Part shown: piece after piece, positions 55,877 through 64,000 of the stretch
Numbering within the stretch: the stretch's first letter is position 1
How the letters are laid out: the number at the start of each line of letters is the position of its first letter
DNA from: Beta vulgaris subsp. vulgaris
Taxonomy: Eukaryota; Streptophyta; Magnoliopsida; Caryophyllales; Amaranthaceae
DNA: 64,000 nucleotides
Assembly (NCBI RefSeq): GCF_026745355.1
Contig: NC_079208.1
Coordinates: 18,531,213 to 18,595,212 of the forward strand
Reading direction: 5' to 3'
Made by a program: the position numbers and the translations under genes
The notes under the pieces: generated by a model
Database searches by the model: none
Seen by the model: only the letters and a program-made list of their open reading frames with translations
Told to the model about the DNA's origin: nothing

Positions 55877-56317
55877 ATGTTTTTTATGCAAATCCAAATT
55901 TTTACCCATAATAACTACAACACTGGAGTTGATAGTTTGCTCGATGCCACCAAACTTGGACATACTATGTCATGTTACTTGCTAGGACTAATTTGGCTAT
56001 CTTCAACCTCCGAGGCTAATATAGAGAATGGTCATCATATGCTAAAAACAACACTTTCCCAACTAAATATGGAAACTATTATTAGATGTAGAGAGATCTT
56101 TATAAGAATGTTACAGACGATATGGATAAAAAACTTGGAGGATTTTGCAAAGGACCCACCATTTGTTTGTCAGAGCAAAAAAAAGGATCATATGAAAAGC
56201 AACATGTGGGATATACACGATTACTATTCCGTCGCTAATGGTTATTATAGATTGGACTGTTATGATTGCAAGTGTGATCGAGAAGTTAGATTTTTCTTCA
56301 CTATGATGAAGTCTTGA
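55877..56317 (+). pseudogene. C-terminal fragment of an At2g35280-type F-box protein
   Basis: NTGVDSLLDATKLGHTMSCY and LLGLIWLSS resemble the single Sel1-like repeat of this plant F-box family. CREIFIRMLQTIWIKN and a final C-D-C-K-C-D-REVRFFFTMMKS match its conserved C-terminal tail (CREK...W...; CD.C..DRE..FF). The N-terminal F-box is absent: the fragment starts at the gypsy breakpoint (about 55866). The remaining frame is intact to its stop. Expression seems unlikely without a promoter. Confidence 0.65.
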
Positions 56318-56972
56318 AAAACATTTACGGATCCATATAATTGTTATTAGTTACTATTGTCATTTTTAATAATTATAAATAAAAATTTAGAGCCAATATT
56401 GTGTACTTTTATATTATCTATATAATTTTTTGTTATTGTTTATGTTATTGGTATTTAATTGTGTATTAATTAATTATATTTTTAGCATTAATCTTCCATG
56501 ATTCGAATAATATATTGTAAAAGATCTGATATAAGTAATTTCTATATATGTTCGAAATTTTTAAGTTGAAACACTAACTCTTATCAAATTAGTAATTTTT
56601 GTAACTAAATTATTATTTTTAAATATAAATTCAATAACACATCCAACCACCATGTACTTAATGTGAATTGGCTTCCATAAATCTATTGATTTTCCGAAAT
56701 TTTACTTTATTGACATAAATGGTATTCTTATTTCAACCACCAATTCTTACCTATAGTATATGATTTAAATGAACCTATTAAATATAGTCAAACATACCCA
56801 ACCATATATTAAATGTGATCAACCAACTTATTAGGTTTTCCTTTGTATGGCCGAAATTTATTTTTCCTATAAATATGCTTATGACTTCATTTTCTCCACT
56901 CATTTACAACTATTTCCCTATATTTTCTAAAAGCATACTATATATACAATTTTCTTTAAGCATCAAAATTTT
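56318..56972. other. AT-rich intergenic sequence
   Basis: No gene recognised. A TATA-like tttcctataaatatgc at about 56866 followed by a CT-rich leader resembles the promoters at 40508 and 41330, but no gene follows because the copia LTR begins at 56973. Confidence 0.45.
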
Positions 56973-58327
56973 TGTTATTTCCCTAGGAACACTACAAGAG
57001 GGGGGGTGAATTGTAGGTGTAGAAATAAACGTAACTTTTTGCGGAAATTAAAACTTAAACGAATAAACAAGCTAAGGAACACAAGGGATTTTTACGAGGA
57101 AAAACTTCTTGGGCCCAACAAGAAGAAACAACCTCGACCACTAGGGATTTTAAACTCAACACTTTCACTAATTAGGCCAAACAACTCTTTTACAACCTAA
57201 TTCTAACTCGAGCCACACTTGAGTTCCTAAACTCAAGTTCCTGAGCCACTGTTCCCTTAACAGCAGTTCCTCTCAACTTCACTCGAAGTTTTCTCACACA
57301 TACAAGCTTCACTCAAAGCCTCTCTCTTACAGAACTTCACTCAAAGTTCCCTTACCCCAAAAACCAAAATACAATTGATCGAAATAAGCTTAGTGGAATT
57401 AGAGTAAGAAGGCAAAGAACAAATGGCTATTATGAGAGAATGAAGGCACTGACACTTAATAGTTAAACTCACTTAATTACTTAGTCAGACACATTTGGAA
57501 CTTATCTAGACTTCTATATTTATAGTGTTAATCATGAAGAACGTGGGATTAAATAGAGTACTGTTTAAGTCCATTAACCCATGATGTTCCTTCCCCTAAG
57601 GAACACGTTTCACATCATGTCCCATGATCCCATGAACTAAAATGAACGTGGATAATTTAGCCATTACTCCTAAGTAATAGGAGTTCCTTGAGCTTTATCC
57701 GAAAATCAGTTTTATAAAACTCTTTTTATCTTTAAAACTGAATTTTTAATCTTTAAGAAAATAATATCTTTTAAACAAATCTTTCTAAAAACCGGATATT
57801 TATTTTCTTATTTTCCGAAAAATAAAATCTTTTCCTTAAACAGATTTTCTTTTATAAAACTGATTTTATCATTTGAAATTAGATATAACTAATTTCCTAT
57901 AATTTAGGCATGACTTACTCAATTATCTTTTAACCTTATAATGTTCACGCCTAAGTCTAGTTCCTTTTATTAACTAAGTTCCTTTAACATATTCGTTTAA
58001 GTGCCACTTAGTTTGTTCCTTACAAAGGAACAAACTCCATTCTCAAAAACTGCCACGTTCCTTACCATTCTTTCTTTGTTCCTTTACATTGGAACTAGAA
58101 AATAAAACGCCTAGCTTCTATTTTTCTTGATCCAATGCTTGCTCCAGTATCAACATAGAAACTTCTTTACTTAGCCTTTGAAATCCTCTCTTGACTTCTT
58201 CATTGACTTCGTATTCTCCCAGTTCCTTTTATCGATACCTTAAACACCATACACTTAAATAAATCATTAGTTCACTACTTAGTTTGTTCCTTTGTTTCTT
58301 TGTCATTATCAAAACTAGGGTTCAACA
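56973..58327 (-). repeat. Copia 3' LTR (1355 bp)
   Basis: Minus strand begins TGTTGAACCCTAG just after the polypurine tract and ends in ...AAATAACA, giving TGTT/AACA inverted tips. Near its end is ctacaattcaccccccctct, a phrase common at the 3' end of this LTR type. Many 'tcactcaaag' and 'gttcct' repeats. The 5-bp flank would be atttt (56968-56972), which cannot be checked without the other end. Confidence 0.75.
57340..57480. other. AT-rich internal part of the copia LTR
   Basis: Nothing beyond LTR sequence. Short plus-strand frames in this area (57006-57200) are antisense shadows. Confidence 0.4.
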
Positions 58328-59099
58328 ATTTCCCCCTTTTTGATGATGACAACAAAGGTACAAACTAAGGAAAATAACAAATAATATAAGTGAATGATAA
58401 ATACAAAACATAAAGAAAATAAAACACAATTATGTAAGTAACTGAATTTTGATTTTTATTTACCTTAACCTATTTTTGATTTTTCATTTACCTTATCCAT
58501 TTTTTAATTTTTTCAATTTTCAATTTTTCAGTTTATGTACAGTTTGTTCCTTAAATCTTTTCCCCCTTTGTCATCCTCAAAAAGAACAGACTCTGCATGT
58601 ATTGATGAATTGATTTAACACCTTAAGACCATATACAAGCACCATTGGTGGTTAAGTTAGAATATCAAAGAGTAAACTTGCTCAAACATCAATCACATAA
58701 TACTAGCCATTCCAAGGAAGAAATTATGCAAATCATTTAGAAACATAGACATAATAGCAAAAGTCATTGATTATATAGCACTTGTTCCATAACAAAACAA
58801 AGAAAGAAAAGAAAAAAGATAACAAAAGTTGTGTTCCTTGATAAAGAAAAAACAAAACAAAAAAAAACTAAGAAAGGGAAGGGGAATGGTGTTCCTCTAC
58901 AACTTCTTCTTCAACCACATCCTCTAATTTTTCATCACCACCCATGTTGAGTTCAACCTGTTCCTTCACTCCTCCAAGGCACGGCCATAGAGTCCATCTT
59001 CTTTTTTGCGCAACCACTGTATCACTCAAGCTCTTCATAAGACTTACATTGTATCAGTTTTGCATCCAAAGTCCAATGAAGATGATTATAAATTTATCA

Positions 59100-60690
59100 T
59101 ATGTTGGCAGGAAGCAAACATCATTAACCCAGTGCATCATCCGGTGTTCCTGTTCCTTACCCTTGGAACTGAGGCAGATGGGGATTTTGTGAAGGAACTG
59201 GAGGGTTGATGGAAGGTCATCTGTTCCAGGAATAGAAACAGAAGGTGAAGGGTGATAAATGGGAGGAAGAATGGTGGTGTGGGTGGAAGAGTTGTGGAGG
59301 TGGAAGCAAAAGGATTTGGGCCTTTTATTTCATCCTTCAACTGCTCAAAACTGGAAGGAACAGAGAAGGAATGAAGGTGAAATGGAGGGATTTTGTGAAA
59401 GGAACAGAGAGTTTGGAGATGGTGTGGAGTAGGTTCCTTGAGAGTGAGGGTTCCTGTTCCTCATTATCCGAAAGGACTAAGGAGAGTCCTTGTTGGAAGG
59501 AACAGGAACTGAGCAATTTTCTACGAGTGCTCTTCCTCACTCTCTGAGGAACAGAGGTTTAGGCTTATGGCAATGTTTTGCGCCTCTTAGGTTTGGTTCC
59601 TCCGGTTAGGAACAGGGTTCATCCAAGATAACTCATTATCTTCTTCTAAGTCAGTTTAGGCAGTTTTCTTTTCTGAGGAACTGGAGCCATTCTCCTTGAA
59701 TGAGAACCTTCTTGGACAGACAACCAAGTCCATTTAGGGTCTTCTCATTCAAGATGTTCCCTTGTTTGACTCCTATGTGGTCCAACCAGTAAGTCTTACT
59801 TCAAAGTGATGAAGTAAGAAGTTATCAAGGCACCGTACCCAATACACAATTGTTCTCAATACAGTGAGTTAAATGTTGAATGAAGAGGGAAGGGAAATTG
59901 ATTTGTATGTGGTGGTCAAGCAAAACATGTAACACATATCCAAGAGACCCACTTCATTCCTCTTTTCAGTTCGAGGAATGAGTGCTCTCCAAACCAATTA
60001 AATAATACTTTGTGAAGGGAGAGAGTAGATTATGGTTAGTTTTGTTTTGGCCAGCTGTTCCTCCAAAATATTCTAAGATTTTGTCTTGAGGAAAATTCGG
60101 GAAAGACACAGTTCCTTTCCTTTTAAAATACAAATCAGTTCCTTGGCAAGGAACTTCCCATACTTTGCCCAAAGTGGCTTGATTAAACCTTATTTTCTTC
60201 CTCTAACCTCAGTTGTGCAATTCCATTAGTATTAACAAAATTTGCACAAATTCATCCATAGCTAGAGGAACAAGAGCATTATTAAAGGCGAATTCAAACA
60301 AGAATTCCATGCCTTGTTCCTTTAGAATGGAGGTTAATTCTGAAATTCTATTTATTGCCCATTCTAAATCGACGCAAAAACCCAAACATACCTAGATTCA
60401 CTTCGTTCGACCCGTTTCTTGGAAGATGAAGAAACAGTTCCTTTGGAAGGAACAGGTGCAATTTCTTCTTCTTCCCCCTGAGATTGTTCCGGGGTTTCTT
60501 CTTCATCGTCTTCCCCAATCAACTTTTCTTCTCGCATCTCCTTCTAGGAGATTCTAATTGCTGTTCCTCTATGGGGTTTTCTTGAATTATGTCGGTTTCA
60601 AGGGTTTTGGTTGGAGATGAAGAATTTCCATTTTTGAAGTGTCGGTGTTTTTATGTGGGAAAAGGAGGAGTTTCTTGAAGTTTTTGCCAT
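59100..60690 (-). pseudogene. Decayed extra reading frame downstream of copia pol
   Basis: Starts MAKTSRNSSFSHI at 60690. After a Glu/Ser-rich stretch, pieces in changing frames read LGKVWEVPCQGTDLYFK, FPNFPQDKILEYFGG, ALIPRTEKRNEVGLLDMCYM and LTGWTT. This resembles the 'putative plant transposon protein' domain often found beside or within large copia and other plant retroelements. Many stops. Function of the family unknown. Confidence 0.5.
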
Positions 60691-61309
60691 GATTTGTAAA
60701 GGTTTGGAGGTTTTTATGGAGTATCAAAGGGTGTGATGAGGTTTCGGTTATGGTGAAGATGAAGAGATTGAGAGGAACACGGTTTCTTTGGATGAATTAA
60801 GAAGGAAGTTTTGCATGTAATAGTAATTATGACACGCGGGAAAGAAATAAAGAAAAAAAAGTAAAAATAAAAATAAAAAGGAAGAAAACGAAAAGATAAT
60901 AAGAACCAAGATTTAATTAAACTGATTCCCCTTATTTTGGGATTTTTCGGATTTTTCGGATTTTTATGATTTTAATTTTTGAAAGAAAATAAATGCTAAG
61001 GAACTTGTGCTATAGGAACAACTAATGCTACATATCAATTTCCTTCATATCATGCATGTTTCTTAACCTTAGGAACAGTAAGGGGAGTATTATGTGACAT
61101 TTGTGAGTTGTTTAATTTCTTTGAATTCATGTTTATGTTTTGCAACATTCCAATTTGCAATGGTCTTAGGCAATTAAACACAATTATTTTTAGCACACAA
61201 AGTCACTCAAATTGATTCAAACATGGGGGAATGACATAGGAACAATCACTTAATTTTTATTAACCCTAACTCAAGCCTTAATTTTTCATATCTATCCTTT
61301 TGCAAAGGC

Positions 61310-63990
61310 TTAGTTAGATATCAGCAATCTGATAATCAGTTTGAAAAACTCAAGTTTAATCAAACCTTTTTCAACATTTTCTCTTAAAAAGTGATGTCTG
61401 ATATGTATATGCTTTACTCTAGAATGATGCACTGGATCTTTAGATATACTTATAGCACTTGTATTGTCACAATAAATAGGAACACATTCAAAGTTTATTC
61501 CATAGTCACTAAGTTGTTGTTTTATCCAAAGCATTTGAGAGCAACATGCAGCAGCTGCTACATATTCTGCTTCAGCAGTGGATAAAGCAACTGTGTTTTG
61601 TTTCTTGGTACTCCAAGAAACTAAACTATGACCAAGGAATTGTGCCATACCTGAGGTGTTTTTTCCTATTTACAAGATCTCCAGCATAATCTGCATCTGC
61701 ATATCCTTTTAGTTCGAATGTATCACTTCTTGGATAGTAGAGTCCAAGATCATCTGTTCCTTTAAGATATCTAAGAATTCTCTTCACAGCAGTGAGGTGA
61801 GACTCCTTTGGATTTGCTTGAAATCTAGCACACAAACCAACACTGAAAGCTATGTCTGGACGACTAGCAGTTAGATACAAAAGTGAACCAATCATTCCTC
61901 TATATTTTGTTTGATCAACACTTGTTCCTATGGAGTCTTCATCTAATCTAGTTGAAGTTCCCATAGGAGTGTGATTTATCTTTGAATTTTCGAGGCCATA
62001 TTTCTTTAATAGTTCCTTTATGTATTTTTGTTGGTGAACAATTATACCTTTTCAGTTTGTTTGATTTGTAGTCCAAGAAAGAAATTTAACTCACCCATCA
62101 TACTCATTTCAAATTCATTGCTCATTAGTAGCTCCGAATATGATGTCATCAACATATATTTGAACAAGCAAAATATCAGTTCCTTTAGATTTTAGGAACA
62201 AGGTTTTATCAACCTTTCCTCTTTTAAAATTGTTTTCTAAAAGGAACTTTGATAATCTCTCATACCATGATCTAGGTGCTTGTTTTAACCCATAAAGAGC
62301 TTTATCAAGCTTGTAGACATGATTTGGGAGATTATTATTTTCAAAACCAGGGGGTTGTTCAACATATACATCTTCGTTTAGATAGCCATTTAAAAATGCA
62401 CACTTAACATCCATTTGATATATTTAAATCCCATGTAAGCAGCAAATGCAATTAAAATTCTAATGGCTTCTAATCTAGCTACAGGAGCAAAGGTTTCTTC
62501 ATAATCAATTCCTTCTTGTTGATTATAACCTTTTACTACAAGTCTAGCTTTGTTTCTTACAATGGTTCCATATTCATCTAGTTTGTTTCTAAACACCCAT
62601 TTTAAGCCAATTACTTTTTGTTGTTTAGATGAGGAACTAGATGCCATACCTTGTTTCTTTCAAACTCATTTAATTCAGCTTGCATTGCAGTAATCCAATC
62701 AGAGTCAGTTAAGGCTTCTTCATGATTTCTTGGTTCCATCATTGATAGGAACGCATGAAATGCACAAAAGTTCCTTAACTGAGATCTAGTTTGCGTACCT
62801 TTGGATATGTCGCTGATTATGAGTTCCATAGGATGTGATTTTGTAATCTCCAAGGTTTTGGTTGAAACTCTCTTATAGGAACATGTTGTTCCTCATGAGT
62901 TCCTTGAGTAGATGAGGAACTCTGCTCAGTTGTTCCTCTGTTAGCCTCGGTGGACTCAGTTCCTTCATTTAGAGGAACAGGAGCATCTTCTCCTCCTTGA
63001 GGAACAGGAACATCATTGATATCATTATTTTGAAATTCCTCGTTCCTTTCCTCTTTCACTTCTTCTTCTTCTTGTGGATCTGCGTTCCTTGTACTTGGTT
63101 GTGCTAATCCTATCTCATAGTCATCAACCTGTATACTTGGATTATATTTGTCAGATTCATCAAAGATTACATGAATGCTTTCTTCAACACACATAGTTCT
63201 TTTGTTATATACTCTATAAGCTTTACTATGTGAGGAGTATCCTAAAAATGTTGCTTCATCACTCCTTGCATCAAATTTTCCAAGATTATCTTTTCCATTA
63301 TTATGCACATAACATTTGCACCCAAATGTTCTAAAATATGTGATATTTGGTTTCTTTCCAAAATAAAGTTCATAAGGAGTTTTATTAATGATAGGTCTCA
63401 TCATGGCACGATTTATTATGTGACAAGCAGTATTAACAGCTTCAGCCCAAAAGTTCCTTGGAAGTTCACTAACAATCAACATGGTTCTAGACATTTCCTC
63501 CAAAGTTCTATTTTTCCTTTCTACAACACCATTTTGTTGTGGTGTTCTAGGGGCAGAAAAATTATGATCTAGGCCATTATCTCTGCTTAAGTCATCAAAT
63601 TTATAATTTTCGAATTCCTTGCCATGATCTGATCTAATGTGCATTATTTTATGTCCACTTAAGTTTTGAACTCTTTTAGCAAAGACAAGGAACTCATCAT
63701 AAGTTTCATCTTTACTAGTGAGAAAAATAACCCAAGTGTACCTAGAGTAGTCATCCACAATTACAAGTACATACCTCTTTCCACTTCTGCTTTGAATTCT
63801 CATGGGTCCACATAAGTCCATATGAATTAATTCTAATGGTTTAGTGGTACTTACAATTGTTTTAGATTTGAAAGAGGATCTTACTTGCTTACCTCGTGCA
63901 CATGTATCACAAACTCGACATCTGTTTTCATTTTCTTAAGCCATTCTATGTGTTCCTTGAAGACTTTTAATGCTTGTTCCGTTTGTTTAC
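61310..63990 (-). pseudogene. Copia pol: integrase, RT, RNase H; broken
   Basis: From the edge: a decayed finger (CRVCDTCARGKQVRSSF), integrase core with VDDYSRYTWVIFL, IRSDHGKEFENY and NGVVERKNRTL (D, D, E), and a long Glu/Pro/Thr linker. RT has [40 protein letters not shown] and [14 protein letters not shown] (catalytic YVDD). Further on are MIGSLLYLTASRPDIAFSV, YADADYAGD and VALSTAEAEYVAAAACCSQM (RNase H). Frame changes near 62830, 62620, 62400, 62110 and 61640. It lies upstream of the polypurine tract and LTR, as expected. Inactive copy. Confidence 0.87.
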
Positions 63991-64000
63991 GTTTTTTCAC

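Larger units (their letters stand above)
56973..64000 (-). mobile_element. Ty1/copia retrotransposon, 3' part, runs off the right edge
   Basis: Minus-strand order: integrase and RT-RNase H (from the window edge to 61310), a 3-kb region with a decayed extra reading frame (60690 to about 59100), a polypurine tract (aaaaagggggaaa, about 58340) and a 3' LTR (58327-56973). The long segment between pol and LTR and the 'gttcctt' vocabulary fit a SIRE/Maximus-like lineage. The 5' half is outside the window. Several frame breaks in pol. Confidence 0.82.

Noticed and set aside
1..64000. tRNA, rRNA, microRNA or organelle-derived segments
   Set aside because: I saw no cloverleaf-like or rRNA-like text, but a systematic scan (tRNAscan-SE, Infernal) was not possible.

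Overview
The window is nuclear DNA of a flowering plant, most likely a eudicot. Evidence is an intron-rich gene encoding a plant-only protein, plant repeat families (Stowaway-like, hAT and Mutator-type MITEs, Ty1/copia, Ty3/gypsy, plant L1 and RTE LINEs) and AT-rich spacers. The dense 'ctccctccgt' MITEs and the F-box/Sel1-type fragment would fit Caryophyllales, but I cannot fix the species.

1-27.7 kb: one large host gene on the minus strand, a HUA2-LIKE (HULK2/3-type) PWWP/CID protein. I could place eleven coding exons (27165 down to 1860) that join in one frame, 4377 nt or 1458 codons plus stop. Exon 2, which completes the PWWP fold, is a 77-nt exon alone between introns of 5.3 and 9.0 kb. 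One intron uses a GC donor. The large introns are full of small transposons: a tandem ~430-bp array interrupted by nested MITEs, a decayed hAT transposase, a 160-bp hAT MITE with an 8-bp target duplication, and a family of GC-rich-ended repeats. A frame-compatible exon-like segment lies in intron 1.

27.8-36 kb: degenerate short repeats, then a 6.17-kb Mutator-like element (29062-35235) with inverted ends, a 10-bp target duplication and hairpin-rich subterminal DNA. It carries a MULE transposase and a second gene with a plant mobile domain (PMD), both on the minus strand and both broken. It sits inside a smaller repeat, another copy of which lies at the window start.

36-64 kb: layered retrotransposons. 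An RTE LINE relic was hit by a gypsy LTR, which contains a MITE and is cut by a copia LTR. A related 5'-truncated gypsy element lies in the opposite orientation (43639-55866), its LTR split by a 7.3-kb L1-type LINE. A Ty1/copia element of the type with an extra downstream reading frame runs off the right edge. Between these are islands of non-transposon DNA (40.4-43.6 kb and 55.9-57.0 kb) with a few small unrecognised gene-like reading frames and an F-box protein fragment.

I found no bacterial-style system, CRISPR array or RNA gene. The best candidates for follow-up are the PMD-carrying MULE, the possible mutually exclusive exon in the HULK gene, and the small gene family at 40.5-43.2 kb.
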